A DNA stretch of 64,000 bases, taken from Pseudomonadota bacterium (GTDB lineage Bacteria > Pseudomonadota > Gammaproteobacteria > UBA9214). The DNA is taken from the NCBI GenBank assembly GCA_041395565.1, contig JAWLAI010000002.1:186001-250000 (forward strand), in the 5' to 3' direction. Both the position numbers and the translations under genes were made by a program. Under the pieces are notes generated by a model. It had not been told where the DNA came from, searched no databases, and saw only the letters and a list, made by a program, of their open reading frames with translations. Positions 1 to 8,883 of this stretch are shown one piece after another. Each line of letters starts with the position of its first letter. Position 1 is the first letter of the stretch.

Positions 1-52
1 GCAGGATCTGGCGCGCCGGCCGCCTGTCTGGCCCAGTATTCGTGAAGGACCT

Positions 53-811
53 ATGAAACACATCGTAAGGGAACTGAAGTATCTCGTTTTGTGGCTTGCC
101 GCCAGCGTCGCCGTCCTGCCTTTCGTGTTCTGGTGGCTGGCGAGCCTGGGTTACCTGATCCTGCCCGGCACCGATGCCATGACGGCAGCGGCCACCTACC
201 TGCATTTTTTCCAGCACCTGCTCGAGCCACTGCCGCTCGCCGCCCTGTTGCTGCCATACGCGATGTTCATCGGCGCCAGGCTGCTCCAGGAGCCGCCGCG
301 GGGCGCACGTGCAACTGCAGCCCAGCCTGAGGGCGCGTGCAGCGAACCGGTGCGGCTGCTGCGTGACGGGGACAGGCAGGCTGACCGCGATAGCGCGGAG
401 CAGCCGCCAACCCTGCACCTGGCCGCGCTGAGCGGCAATACCGACATGCTGCTGGGGTTGCTGGAACAGGGCGCGGATTTCAATGCCCGTGACCGGGCCA
501 TGGGCTATACACCACTGCAGATCGCCGCGATGCAGGGGCACGCCGCTGCCTGCGAAATGCTGATCCGCTACGGTGCGGCGCCCGACGCCGTGACGAATGC
601 GTACGATACGGCGCTGCACCTGGCGGCGGAGGCGGGCCATGCCGAGGCGGTCGCCACCCTGCTGAAGTACCGGGCCAGTATCGGTATCAGGAACGGCGCC
701 GGCCTGACCGCGCAACAGCTGGCACAACAGGCCGGGCATGCCGACGTGGTCAGACTGATGGAACAGCTCGTCAGCGACGAATGGCCCTATCTCAGACTGG
801 TGCGCAGCTGA
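53..811 (+). CDS. Membrane-anchored ankyrin-repeat protein
   Basis: A 252-residue protein. Two hydrophobic segments at about residues 9-40 and 62-76 suggest membrane anchoring. A linker follows, then about four ankyrin repeats from residue 120 to 240, with the typical TPLQIAAMQGH and ALHLAAEAGHAEAV helices. Ankyrin repeats bind protein partners; the partner is unknown. The ATG at 53 is preceded by AAGGA. A reading frame entering from outside the window stops at 43-45, just before this start, so it may be the last gene of an upstream operon. The next genes are convergent. Domain assignment is firm, cellular role unknown. Confidence 0.85.
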   Translation: MKHIVRELKYLVLWLAASVAVLPFVFWWLASLGYLILPGTDAMTAAATYLHFFQHLLEPLPLAALLLPYAMFIGARLLQEPPRGARATAAQPEGACSEPVRLLRDGDRQADRDSAEQPPTLHLAALSGNTDMLLGLLEQGADFNARDRAMGYTPLQIAAMQGHAAACEMLIRYGAAPDAVTNAYDTALHLAAEAGHAEAVATLLKYRASIGIRNGAGLTAQQLAQQAGHADVVRLMEQLVSDEWPYLRLVRS

Positions 812-901
812 GGCGGCGACTCCGGCCCGATTCCGGCGCCGACCGGCCAGTCGGCCAGCGGCAGCGGACCCCGGCGGCTGCCTGCCCGGGTAGCTGTCCC
901 C

Positions 902-1549
902 TTATGCCAGCAGCGCCGCGACGATCCCGGTGATGAAGATGCCGTCGAAGGTACCCGCGCCGCCGATCGCGGCGCGCGGGGCGCCGAGCTTGCGGATATC
1001 GCCGAGGCGCAGCAGGTCGGCCCCGATCAGCACACCGAGCGTACCGCCGATGTAGGCGAGCGGGGCGGCGTGTTGCGGATTGATCAGCAGGGCGATGATG
1101 GCGGCGGTCAGCGGTGCGACCAGCATCGGCATGGCGATGCCCAGGCGCGGAACGGGGCGGCTGAGTCGGTAACTGACCAGGCTCACCACGGCAATGGCCG
1201 CTACCAGTTCGAGCACCGGCAGGGGATTGCGCGCCACCAGGTAGACCGAGAAACACACCGGGATGATGCATCCGCCCACGTTGACCGCGATCAGGGTCGT
1301 GCCGTCGAACGGCAGCTGCAGCGGCTGCAGCCAGGCGGGCAGGGGCGGCGGCGGTTCCGCCGGTTCCTCGGCCGCGATTCGCACCAGCGGCAGGTTGATG
1401 CCGCTGCCCAGCAGCGCGCCCAGCACCAGTGTCATGGCGGCTGCCGGCGACAGGCCGAGCTTGTCGAAGGCGATCGCCAGCAGGTTGATCTGTAACAGCG
1501 CGATCAGCGCCGCGAGACCGATCAGCAACGGCAGCATCCGCGCCGGCAT
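902..1549 (-). CDS. DUF1614 family multi-pass membrane protein
   Basis: A 215-residue, very hydrophobic protein with about six predicted membrane helices and a Pro/Glu-rich loop near residues 62-72. The glycine-rich C-terminal part (AAIGGAGTFDGIFITG) is the conserved signature I associate with DUF1614, whose function is unknown. It lies 52 bp downstream of the ABC permease on the same strand, so it could be the last gene of the exporter operon. It may equally be an independent gene, since DUF1614 proteins are not known exporter parts. Confidence 0.7.
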   Translation of the reverse strand: MPARMLPLLIGLAALIALLQINLLAIAFDKLGLSPAAAMTLVLGALLGSGINLPLVRIAAEEPAEPPPPLPAWLQPLQLPFDGTTLIAVNVGGCIIPVCFSVYLVARNPLPVLELVAAIAVVSLVSYRLSRPVPRLGIAMPMLVAPLTAAIIALLINPQHAAPLAYIGGTLGVLIGADLLRLGDIRKLGAPRAAIGGAGTFDGIFITGIVAALLA

Positions 1550-1601
1550 CAGCGTCCCTCCACCGGTGCAGCCAGGACGATGTCGCGCCTGCGCTCCGGC
1601 A

Positions 1602-2717
1602 TCAATCGAGCCGCTTGCTGAAGCGCAGCACCGCGATGCCCATGGTCAGCAGCAGGAATGCCGCCAGTGCGTACAGCTCGGAGGCCATCATGCCCAGTTC
1701 CGCGCCGCGCAGCATGATGCCGCGGATCAGGCGCACGAAGTGCGTGAGCGGCAGCGCCTCGGCAATCACCTGCGCGGCACGCGGCATGCCGTCGAACGGG
1801 AACATGAAGCCGGACAGCAGTACCGAGGGCAGGAAAAAGAAGAATGTCATCTGCATGGCCTGGAACTGGGTCTGCGCCAGCGTGGAGATGAGTAGCCCGA
1901 GGGTGAGGTTGGCGGCGATGAACAGCAGCGCGGCGAGGTAGATGTCGGTCACCTGCCCGGTCACGGGCACGTCGAACAGCCACATGCCGACCAGCATGAT
2001 GAGCGTCACCTGAACCAGGCCGATCGCCACGAACGGCAGTACCTTGCCGATCATCAGTTCCAGCGAGCTGACCGGGGTATTGATCAGCATCTCCAGATTG
2101 CCGCGCTCGCGTTCGCGCACGATGGCGACCGCGGTGAACATGGCCATGGTCATGGTCAGGATCACCCCGATCAGCCCGGGTACCACGAACACGGCCGAGC
2201 GCCGCTCCGGATTGTAGAAGTTGCGCACCTCGAACAAGGGCACCAGCGGCGGTTCATGACGGGCAGTGTCCTGCTGCAACTGCATCCCGGTCAGGCCGCG
2301 TGCAGTACCGAGTACGATGGGGTCGCTGCCGTCGACCAGCAGCTGCGCGGCGGGACGTCCGTCGCGGCTGCGCCGTTCCTGCAGGCGCTGCTCGAAGTCG
2401 CGCGGGATGACGACGCCGACCGCAATCGTGCCGCTGTCCAGCAGCGCCTGCAGCTCGGCGCCGGTCTGCACGGAATGCGTTACGTCCACGACCTGGGAGG
2501 CCTGCACGTCGGCCACCAGCTGGCGCGAAAGCTGGGTCTGCGCCGCGTCGGCGATCCCCGCGTGCAGGTGGCGCACGTCGGTATTGATTGCATACCCGAA
2601 CAGGATCATCTGCATCATCGGTATGCCGACGATCATGGCCAGGGTGAGCCGGTCGCGCGCGAGCTGCGCCACCTCCTTGCGCATGATCGCGAACAGGCGC
2701 ATGAAGCAGGGTTTCAT
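1602..2717 (-). CDS. ABC-2 type permease (YhhJ/YbhR-like)
   Basis: The membrane subunit of a drug- or toxin-type ABC exporter, 371 residues from the ATG at 2717. It has one N-terminal membrane helix (around MIVGIPMMQMILFGYA), a large periplasmic domain, then five C-terminal helices. The segment RERERGNLEMLINTPVSS is the cytoplasmic coupling region typical of ABC-2 permeases. The start overlaps the ATPase stop by four bases (ATGA), which implies translational coupling. With the ATPase and the HlyD lipoprotein it forms a complete YhiI-RbbA-YhhJ or YbhGFSR-like exporter. Substrate unknown. Confidence 0.88.
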   Translation of the reverse strand: MKPCFMRLFAIMRKEVAQLARDRLTLAMIVGIPMMQMILFGYAINTDVRHLHAGIADAAQTQLSRQLVADVQASQVVDVTHSVQTGAELQALLDSGTIAVGVVIPRDFEQRLQERRSRDGRPAAQLLVDGSDPIVLGTARGLTGMQLQQDTARHEPPLVPLFEVRNFYNPERRSAVFVVPGLIGVILTMTMAMFTAVAIVRERERGNLEMLINTPVSSLELMIGKVLPFVAIGLVQVTLIMLVGMWLFDVPVTGQVTDIYLAALLFIAANLTLGLLISTLAQTQFQAMQMTFFFFLPSVLLSGFMFPFDGMPRAAQVIAEALPLTHFVRLIRGIMLRGAELGMMASELYALAAFLLLTMGIAVLRFSKRLD

Positions 2718-3694
2718 GTGTGCGCCGCGTGCGGCCCGCGACCGGACAACCGGGTCGCGGTGACGAATACGTCTTCCAGGCTGGGGGTGGTGATGCCCAC
2801 CCCGGCCGTGATACCGGCGTGCGCGAGCGCCGTGCGGACCGTGTCCTCCGGCGCCGCCACCTCGCGGTATAGCAGCACGCGCAGGTGCGCCCCGATCTGT
2901 GCGATGCTCAGCACCTCGGGCAGCGCGTGCAGCGCCGCGCGCACCTGGCGGTAGTCGCGCGCCTGCACCTCGACCACGGTGGCGGGCATGTCCGCCATCA
3001 GCCGTTGCGGCGAGCCGTCGGCGCGGACCACGCCATGGTCGAGTATGGCGAGGCGGTGGCAGCGCTCGGCCTCGTCCATGTAGTGCGTCGAGACGAGAAT
3101 GGTGGTGCCGGCGTCGACCAGGCGGAACAGGTTCTCCCAGAAATCGCGCCGGCTCTGCGGATCGACTGCGCTGGTCGGCTCGTCCAGGAACAGCAGTTCG
3201 GGTTCGTGTAGCGTCGCCGCGGCCAGCGACAGGCGCTGCTTCTCGCCGCCGCTCAGTGTGCCGGCGCGCTGCCGGGCGCGGTCTTCGAGGTGGTAGTCGG
3301 CGAGCAGCTGCGCGATCCGCGGCTTGCGGCGCGCGGGTGGCAGACAGTAGATGCGGGCGATGAAATCCAGGTTTTCCCTGACGGTCAGGTCGTCGTAGAG
3401 CGAGAAACGCTGGGTCATGTAACCGATCTTGCGCTTGAGCGCCTCGGCCTGCTCGGGCATCCGCAGGCCGAGCACGGTGGCGCTGCCGGCACTCGGCGTG
3501 AGCAGGCCGCACAGCATGCGGATGGTGGTGGATTTACCCGAACCGTTCGGACCGAGAAAGCCGTAGATCGTCTCGTGCGGAATCTCGAGGTCGACCGCGT
3601 CGACCGCCGTGAGGGCGCCGAAGCGGCGGGTCAGGCCGCGTGTGACGATGGCAGGCTCCGCTGCAGGTGCCTCATTCACCGGCTGGCCGGGCAT
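2714..3694 (-). CDS. ABC exporter ATPase (YbhF-like)
   Basis: Cytoplasmic ATP-binding subunit of 326 residues. Walker A GPNGSGKST is near residue 48, the Q-loop lies in YMTQRFSLYDD, the signature is LSGGEKQRLSL and Walker B is LLFLDEPTSAVDP, followed by the H-loop in STHYMDEAE. A C-terminal extension of about 90 residues is typical of the DrrA/CcmA-like class. Its 5' end overlaps the HlyD gene by 23 bp and its stop overlaps the permease start, giving a tight three-gene unit. It energises export with the permease; the substrate cannot be read from the sequence. Confidence 0.92.
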   Translation of the reverse strand: MPGQPVNEAPAAEPAIVTRGLTRRFGALTAVDAVDLEIPHETIYGFLGPNGSGKSTTIRMLCGLLTPSAGSATVLGLRMPEQAEALKRKIGYMTQRFSLYDDLTVRENLDFIARIYCLPPARRKPRIAQLLADYHLEDRARQRAGTLSGGEKQRLSLAAATLHEPELLFLDEPTSAVDPQSRRDFWENLFRLVDAGTTILVSTHYMDEAERCHRLAILDHGVVRADGSPQRLMADMPATVVEVQARDYRQVRAALHALPEVLSIAQIGAHLRVLLYREVAAPEDTVRTALAHAGITAGVGITTPSLEDVFVTATRLSGRGPHAAHT

Positions 3695-4655
3695 CGAAGG
3701 TGACCTGCAACGGGATGCCGGCCGGCAGACCGTGTGCCGCGGCGTCCTCGAGTTCGACCTCGGTCAGGTAACTGAGCCGGGAACGGTCGTGCGCCGTGAG
3801 CGAGTAGTACGGCGTGAAGGCGGGATCGGCGCTGATCCTGCGGACACGGCCGCGGAAGGCCTGGTCGATCCCATCGACCTGTACCGTGGCGGCGCTGCCC
3901 ATGTGCACCTCGGCTCGCAGCGGTTCCGGCAGGTAGACCCGGGCGTACGGGGCCTTGCCGGCGAGCAGTACCGCGACCACCGCCCCGGCCTGCGGACGCT
4001 CGCCCGGTTCCAGCGGCAGGTCGTCGATGAGCCCGTCCGCCGGTGCCTGTACCGTGAGCCGTTCCAGGCTGACCCGAAGCGCCCGCGCCGCCGCGGCCGC
4101 CGCATCGCGCGCGGCGCGGGCCTGGTCGAGTTCCTCGGCCGTCGTGCCGTGCACGCGTTCAGCGAGTACCGCCTTGGCCGCGTCACGCGCGGCGAGCGCG
4201 CTGTCGTGCGCCGCCCGTGCACGATCGAGATCCTGCGGGCTGAGCAGATTCTTGTCCACCAGGGGGCGCACCCGGTCGAGCTCGTGGCGGGCGCTGGCGA
4301 GCGTGCCCTCCGCACCCTCGAGCTGCGCCCGTGCCTGCGTGATCAATTCGGTGCGCGGACCCCGCCTGAGTTCGGCCAGGCGCGCCTCCTGCTGGGCCAG
4401 CAGGGCGTCGGCCTGGTCCGTCTGCGCCTGCAGGCGCCGCGTATCCTGACGCAGGATGACCTGGCCGGCAGTGACCCGCTCGCCCTCGCGCACCTCGATG
4501 CGTTCGATCGGTTCGGCCGCCTCGGCGGTCAGCTCGATGCGGTCCCATTCCAGCGTGCCGACCACCGCGAACTCGCCGTTGTCACGGCAGCCGGACGCGG
4601 CGAGCAGCAGGGCCAGGGCAGGCAGCAGGGGACGGACGATGCGGGCGCGTATCAT
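3672..4655 (-). CDS. HlyD-family membrane fusion lipoprotein
   Basis: Periplasmic adaptor of 327 residues linking the inner-membrane ABC exporter to an outer-membrane channel. The N-terminus has a hydrophobic stretch ending in AASGC, a lipobox. Two biotinyl-lipoyl halves (IERIEVREGERVTAGQVI and DGLIDDLPLEPGERPQAG) flank a long alpha-helical hairpin rich in Ala, Arg and Glu. A TTG eleven codons upstream is possible, but the ATG at 4655 gives a normal signal peptide. It is first in the operon with the ATPase and permease. No outer-membrane TolC partner is encoded nearby. Confidence 0.88.
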   Translation of the reverse strand: MIRARIVRPLLPALALLLAASGCRDNGEFAVVGTLEWDRIELTAEAAEPIERIEVREGERVTAGQVILRQDTRRLQAQTDQADALLAQQEARLAELRRGPRTELITQARAQLEGAEGTLASARHELDRVRPLVDKNLLSPQDLDRARAAHDSALAARDAAKAVLAERVHGTTAEELDQARAARDAAAAAARALRVSLERLTVQAPADGLIDDLPLEPGERPQAGAVVAVLLAGKAPYARVYLPEPLRAEVHMGSAATVQVDGIDQAFRGRVRRISADPAFTPYYSLTAHDRSRLSYLTEVELEDAAAHGLPAGIPLQVTFDARPAGE

Positions 4656-4761
4656 GTGACGGAAACCGGTAGGTACCTGATGCTGCAACCGGCCGGACGA
4701 CGTGCCGGCTCGGCATACACTCTAAGGCTTTCCCGGCGCGTTGGGAACCGCATGCCGGCTG

Positions 4762-5352
4762 TCACAGCCAGCCCGTGCGGTGCGCCCAGGCAGTGGCGCG
4801 GGCCCGGTAGGCGGCGTACTCCGCCGGGCAGGTGCCGCCCTCCGCCGCCACCGCCGCACGCTGCCGGGCCAGGTCTTCCGCGAACGGCGGCAGGCCGACG
4901 GCCGCGCGGCGCGCATCGACGCCTGCCGGCGCCTCCAGCACACAGCCGAGCTCACCGGCGGCATTCCAGTCCAGCACCAGCCCGTAACATTGTGGTCGCT
5001 GCTCGTTGAAACGGATCCGGTCGGTCAGATAGGCCAGCTGCAGCGGCGTGGCCTCGCCGGCCGCGACCGCCGCCGTCAGTTGCACGTGGAAACCGCGCTG
5101 CAGCGCGGGCGTGCAGATGGCGTGTTGCGCAATCTGCCAGGCCGCGCGCGCACCGTCCGTCCCGACCAGCGTGCGCCCGGGCCAGCCCTGCGCCGCGACG
5201 ATGGCCGCGAGTCGCTCGGCATTGCGGCGGTGGACCTGCTGCATCTCCTCGGCGTAATCGCCGTAGAGGCGGCCTGCGGCCAGCAGCCGCGCACGCGTTG
5301 CTCCATCTCGACGCTGCAGGTCCAGGAGTTCTTCACGCAGCGCGGCATCCAT
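4762..5352 (-). CDS. DUF6624-like protein of unknown function
   Basis: A 196-residue soluble protein. The N-terminal helix (LREELLDLQRRDGATR) and the central part around GRTLVGTDGARAAWQIAQHA resemble the DUF6624 family, which I recall but cannot search. No signal peptide or catalytic motif is evident. It lies 23 bp downstream of the Nudix gene on the same strand and may be co-transcribed with it. The ATG at 5352 is chosen because the family-like N-terminus begins there; the frame stays open further upstream, antisense to nothing recognisable. Confidence 0.6.
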   Translation of the reverse strand: MDAALREELLDLQRRDGATRARLLAAGRLYGDYAEEMQQVHRRNAERLAAIVAAQGWPGRTLVGTDGARAAWQIAQHAICTPALQRGFHVQLTAAVAAGEATPLQLAYLTDRIRFNEQRPQCYGLVLDWNAAGELGCVLEAPAGVDARRAAVGLPPFAEDLARQRAAVAAEGGTCPAEYAAYRARATAWAHRTGWL

Positions 5353-5375
5353 CGGCTTGGCGGGATGGCGCCGCG

Positions 5376-5903
5376 TCAGCGCCGGCCGGCGCAGAGCATG
5401 AGACCGAGCATGGTCTTGGCGTCGCGGATGGTGCCGTCGTGAACCCGGGCGAGGGCGGTTGCGAAGGGCAGCCAGTGCACCTCGAACAGTTCGTGCTCCT
5501 CGGGGCGAGCGGGCACCGGCGTCAGCTCGTGCGCCAGGTACAGATGCACGACCTCGTCGCAATAGCCGGGGGTGGGGATCATGCTGCCGAGCGTTTCCAG
5601 GCGGCCGGCGCGGACTCCGGCCTCTTCCTCGAGTTCGCGCCGCGCGGTGGCTTCCGGCGGCTCGCCGGGATCGAGCTTGCCGGCCGGCAGCTCCCACAGC
5701 CAGCCCCCGCCGGCATACCGGTACTGTCGCAGCAGGCAGACCCGGTCCGCTGCATCCAGCGCCACCACCGCGGCACCGCCCGGATGCCGGACGATCTCGA
5801 GTTCTGCCACCACGCCGTTGGGCAGGGTGACCGTCTCGAGCGCGACCTCGAGCAGCCTGCCGGCAAAGACCGGGGTGCGGGTGGCGGGTTTGGACTCGTC
5901 CAT
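5376..5903 (-). CDS. nudF: Nudix hydrolase, ADP-ribose pyrophosphatase type
   Basis: Hydrolyses nucleoside-diphosphate derivatives, most likely ADP-ribose to AMP and ribose 5-phosphate. The protein is 175 residues. The complete Nudix box reads G-x5-E-x7-REL-x-EE-x-GV (from GKLDPGE to EEEAGV), and the preceding strand LLRQYRYAGGGWLWELPAG is typical of the NudF/ADP-ribose class. The ATG at 5903 gives the usual family N-terminus. It sits 35 bp downstream of the ferredoxin gene, with a divergently transcribed macrodomain gene beyond. The family is certain, the exact substrate inferred. Confidence 0.85.
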   Translation of the reverse strand: MDESKPATRTPVFAGRLLEVALETVTLPNGVVAELEIVRHPGGAAVVALDAADRVCLLRQYRYAGGGWLWELPAGKLDPGEPPEATARRELEEEAGVRAGRLETLGSMIPTPGYCDEVVHLYLAHELTPVPARPEEHELFEVHWLPFATALARVHDGTIRDAKTMLGLMLCAGRR

Positions 5904-5938
5904 CGGGTTCGGGTTATGCAGCGGGCAGGCAGGATGAC

Positions 5939-6235
5939 CTACAACCAGGGTTCGCAGTCGTCGCCCAGGTGTTCGGGTTCGATCACCAGATCGCCGCGCG
6001 GGTATCCGACACAGCACAGGCCCTTGTCCGCCTCCTCCCCGAACAGGGCCAGCGGCTCGCCGTCCGGATAGTCGATGCCACCGGCGACGATCCGGCTGAC
6101 GCAGGCGCCGCAGACGCCGTTGTAACAGCCGTGCGGCAGCGCGACACCCTGGCGCAGCGCGGCCTGCAGAATGCTCTCGCCGTCCGCGACCGCGAAGGAT
6201 TCCCCACTGCTCTGGATCGTGACGGTGGCTGTCAT
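5939..6235 (-). CDS. 2Fe-2S plant-type ferredoxin
   Basis: Small electron carrier of 98 residues. The cluster ligands are in CYNGVCGAC (Cys-x4-Cys-x2-Cys) with the fourth Cys in GLCC about 30 residues later, the standard plant-type [2Fe-2S] pattern. It resembles the free-standing ferredoxins and the ferredoxin domains of CDP-deoxyhexose reductase-like oxygenase reductases. The ATG at 6235 is preferred over one 22 codons upstream because the extra part is Arg/Pro-rich and not family-like. It leads a leftward group with the Nudix and DUF6624-like genes. Its redox partner is not identifiable here. Confidence 0.85.
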   Translation of the reverse strand: MTATVTIQSSGESFAVADGESILQAALRQGVALPHGCYNGVCGACVSRIVAGGIDYPDGEPLALFGEEADKGLCCVGYPRGDLVIEPEHLGDDCEPWL

Positions 6236-6438
6236 CTCGGGCGGTCCTGTTGTGTATGCCGGTAGGGCGTAACGGCGCCGGGCCGGCCGGGGATCCCGCA
6301 CGCCGGGACGCGGGACGGTAGCCGGCTACGGTGAGACCCATGCAGCGGCTCGCGCTTTCGCGCCACTCGGGTATGATACACGCCGGACGACCCCGGTCCG
6401 TACCGTTTTCCACCAACGCAACGAACCACAGAGGATTT

Positions 6439-6930
6439 ATGATTCACCAGGTATCAGGCGACATTCTGCTGTCGAAGGCTCAGGTGCTGGCCCATGGCGT
6501 GGCACCGAAGGATCCGATGAGCCAGGGGCTGGCGCTTTCGCTGCATCAGAAGTATCCCGCCATGCACAAGGACTTTCACCACTGGTGCAACCAGCACCAC
6601 CCGGAACCCGGCGCGGCCTGGATGTGGGGCGGGACGGACGGCGTGCGCATCGTGAACCTGCTCACCCAGGAGGGGGGGTACGGTCACGGCTCGCGTCCCG
6701 GCAAGGCGACCGTCAAGCACGTCAGCGACGCGTTGCGCGCGCTGGCGAAGATGTCGGCCAGCGAGCCGTTCACCTCGATCGCCCTGCCGCGCCTGGCCAC
6801 CGGTGTCGGTGGACTCTCCTGGGAGGAGGTCTGGCCGGTGCTGCAGGACCGTCTCGGCGACATCGGGATCCCGGTCTACGTCTACACGGAATACCATGCC
6901 GGCGAGCGGGCGCAGGAGCCGGGTCTGTAG
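6439..6930 (+). CDS. Macrodomain (ADP-ribose binding) protein
   Basis: A 163-residue stand-alone macrodomain. It starts with the canonical MIHQVSGDIL strand followed by VLAHGVAPKDPMSQGLA, the ADP-ribose pocket region, and later has LATGVGGLSWEEV, the phosphate-binding loop. Such proteins bind or remove ADP-ribose from proteins or nucleic acids. AGAGGA directly before the ATG at 6439 fixes the start. It is divergent from a ferredoxin/Nudix group whose Nudix member probably hydrolyses free ADP-ribose, which suggests linked ADP-ribose turnover. I see no DarT-type toxin next to it. Confidence 0.82.
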   Translation: MIHQVSGDILLSKAQVLAHGVAPKDPMSQGLALSLHQKYPAMHKDFHHWCNQHHPEPGAAWMWGGTDGVRIVNLLTQEGGYGHGSRPGKATVKHVSDALRALAKMSASEPFTSIALPRLATGVGGLSWEEVWPVLQDRLGDIGIPVYVYTEYHAGERAQEPGL

Positions 6931-6950
6931 GCAGTCGTATTTACAGCCGC

Positions 6951-7070
6951 CGTCATCCGGGCAACGCAGTGACGCAGCAATCTCTTCCTGACTCAGCCTG
7001 TAGCTGGAGCTTGCTGCGCTGGCCGTTCCCGGCCTCACCTTCTCCCGATACATCGCGTTCGCAATGACGG
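6951..7070. repeat. Dispersed palindromic element with CGTCAT/ATGACG ends
   Basis: The 214-bp gap between the macrodomain and permease genes holds a 120-bp element beginning CGTCAT and ending ATGACG, so its outer ends are inverted copies. Inside are the phrases GCAACGCAGTGACGCAGCAA and TTCGCAATGACG, typical of short non-autonomous repeats scattered in many proteobacterial genomes. A second element with the same ends occurs at 62052-62129 and a decayed one near 60985. No coding capacity. Confidence 0.55.
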
Positions 7071-7144
7071 CGGATCTGTCCGCCAAGCCGCAGCCGTGCC
7101 GCCCGGCCACAAGGTAACGCCGGAGCCGGTATAATCCCGGCGCA

Positions 7145-8074
7145 ATGCTGAGCTACCTCCTGCAACGGCTGTGCGGCGCCTGCCTCGTGATCCTCGGCGT
7201 GGTCAGCCTCGTGTTCCTGCTCATCCACCTCGTGCCTGGCGATCCGGTCGAGGTCATGCTGGGCGAATCGGCCGCCACGGCCGACCGCGCGGCGCTGCGC
7301 GCGGCGCTGGGACTGGACCGGCCGCTGGCGGCGCAGTATGCCGGCTATCTCGGCGACCTGCTGCGGCTCGATCTCGGTACCTCGATCCACCGGCGCGTGC
7401 CGGTGACGGCGCTGCTGCTGGAGCGGCTGCCGGCGACCGGCGCGCTGGCGCTCGCGACCCTGGCCGTGACCGTGTTGCTGGCCCTGCCGCTGGGCATCGT
7501 CGCCGCGCTCCGGCGCGGCACGCCCTGGGACAGCGCCGCCATGACCGTCTCGCTGCTCGGCGTTTCCATTCCCAATTTCTGGCTCGGACCGATGCTGATC
7601 CTGGTGTTCGCACTGTGGCTGGGCTGGCTGCCGGTGAGCGGTCAGGGCGGTCCGGCCGCGGTCGTCCTGCCGGCGCTGACACTCGGGACCGGCCTGGTCG
7701 CGGTGCTCTCGCGCATGGTGCGCAGCAGCCTGCTCGAGGTGCTGCACGAGGATTACCTGCGCACCGCGCGCGCCAAGGGCATGGGACCGGCGCGCGTCAT
7801 CCTGCACCACGCGCTGCGCAATGCGCTGCTGCCGGTGATCACGCTGCTCGGTCTGCAGCTCGGTGCGCTACTGGCCGGTGCGGTGATCACCGAGACGGTG
7901 TTCTCCTGGCCGGGTATCGGCCTGCTCACCATCGAGTCCATCCAGGCGCGCGACTATCCGGTGGTGCAGGCCTGCGTGCTGCTGATCAGCCTGACCTATG
8001 TCGTGGTGAACCTGCTGACCGACCTGGCCTATGCCTGGATCGACCCGCGCATCCGCCTGGGGGCGTACGCCTGA
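7145..8074 (+). CDS. OppB/DppB-type ABC transporter permease
   Basis: Inner-membrane permease of the oligopeptide/dipeptide/nickel class, 309 residues with six membrane helices. The N-terminal VVSLVFLLIHLVPGDPVEVM is the DppB hallmark, and the EAA loop is seen around LRTARAKGMGPARVILHHAL. It overlaps the partner permease by one base (TGATG). No ATPase or solute-binding protein is encoded beside it, so those subunits must be elsewhere. nagZ follows directly, so murein peptides are a possible cargo, but that is inference. Confidence 0.9.
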   Translation: MLSYLLQRLCGACLVILGVVSLVFLLIHLVPGDPVEVMLGESAATADRAALRAALGLDRPLAAQYAGYLGDLLRLDLGTSIHRRVPVTALLLERLPATGALALATLAVTVLLALPLGIVAALRRGTPWDSAAMTVSLLGVSIPNFWLGPMLILVFALWLGWLPVSGQGGPAAVVLPALTLGTGLVAVLSRMVRSSLLEVLHEDYLRTARAKGMGPARVILHHALRNALLPVITLLGLQLGALLAGAVITETVFSWPGIGLLTIESIQARDYPVVQACVLLISLTYVVVNLLTDLAYAWIDPRIRLGAYA

Positions 8075-8883
8075 TGCGTCTGCCGCTGCTGATCCTGGCC
8101 CTGTGGGCGCTGGCGGCGATCGGCGCGCCGTGGTTGCCGCTGGATCCCGATCGCATCGGGCTCGCGCACATCCTCGAGCCGCCCGGCGCGGCGGCCGTGC
8201 TCGGCTACGACGATCTGGGCCGCGACATCGGCGCCCGCCTCGCGGTCGGGGCGCGGACCTCGTTTCTGGTGGCCGTGTGGGTGGTCGGGCTGTCGCTGCT
8301 GGCCGGGACGCTGTTCGGAACCGCGGCGGCCTACCGTGGCGGCTGGTGGGACCGGCTGGCGATGCTGGTCGTGGACATCTTTCTCGCCTTTCCGGGCATC
8401 CTGCTCGCGATCGCGTTGGCCGGGCTGCTCGGCCCCGGTCTCGACAACGTCGTCATTGCGCTGACCACGGTGGGCTGGGTAGGCTATGCGCGCCTGGCGC
8501 GCGCGCAGGTGCTGTCGCTGAAGCAGCGCGAACACGTGCAGGCGGCCGAGGCCCTCGGCAGCAACCGCTGGCGCATCATGCGCCGTCACCTGCTGCCGCT
8601 GATGGCGGCGCCGCTGATCGTGGAAGCGACCTTCGGCGTGGCCGCCGTGATCGTCGCCGAGGCCGGCTTGTCCTTTCTCGGACTCGGCGTGCAGCCGCCG
8701 GCAGCCTCGTGGGGGGCGATGATCCGCGACGGCACCCGCTACCTGCTGGTCGCGCCGCACCTGGTGCTGGCACCGGGTCTGGCGCTGCTGGCCGTGGTAC
8801 TGGCCGTGAACCTGCTCGGCGACCGCCTGCGCGACCGCCTCGATATCCGGCTCAAACAACAACCGACAGGACCACGCGAATGA
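8074..8883 (+). CDS. OppC/DppC-type ABC transporter permease
   Basis: Second permease subunit, 269 residues, pairing with the preceding DppB-like protein. It has the OppC features LGYDDLGRDIGARL near the N-terminus and an EAA loop in AAEALGSNRWRIMRRHLLP, followed by GLSFLGLGVQPP. The ATG at 8074 overlaps the upstream stop, and its own stop overlaps the nagZ start by four bases (ATGA). The tight coupling to nagZ makes a functional link with cell-wall recycling plausible. Substrate unproven. Confidence 0.9.
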   Translation: MRLPLLILALWALAAIGAPWLPLDPDRIGLAHILEPPGAAAVLGYDDLGRDIGARLAVGARTSFLVAVWVVGLSLLAGTLFGTAAAYRGGWWDRLAMLVVDIFLAFPGILLAIALAGLLGPGLDNVVIALTTVGWVGYARLARAQVLSLKQREHVQAAEALGSNRWRIMRRHLLPLMAAPLIVEATFGVAAVIVAEAGLSFLGLGVQPPAASWGAMIRDGTRYLLVAPHLVLAPGLALLAVVLAVNLLGDRLRDRLDIRLKQQPTGPRE

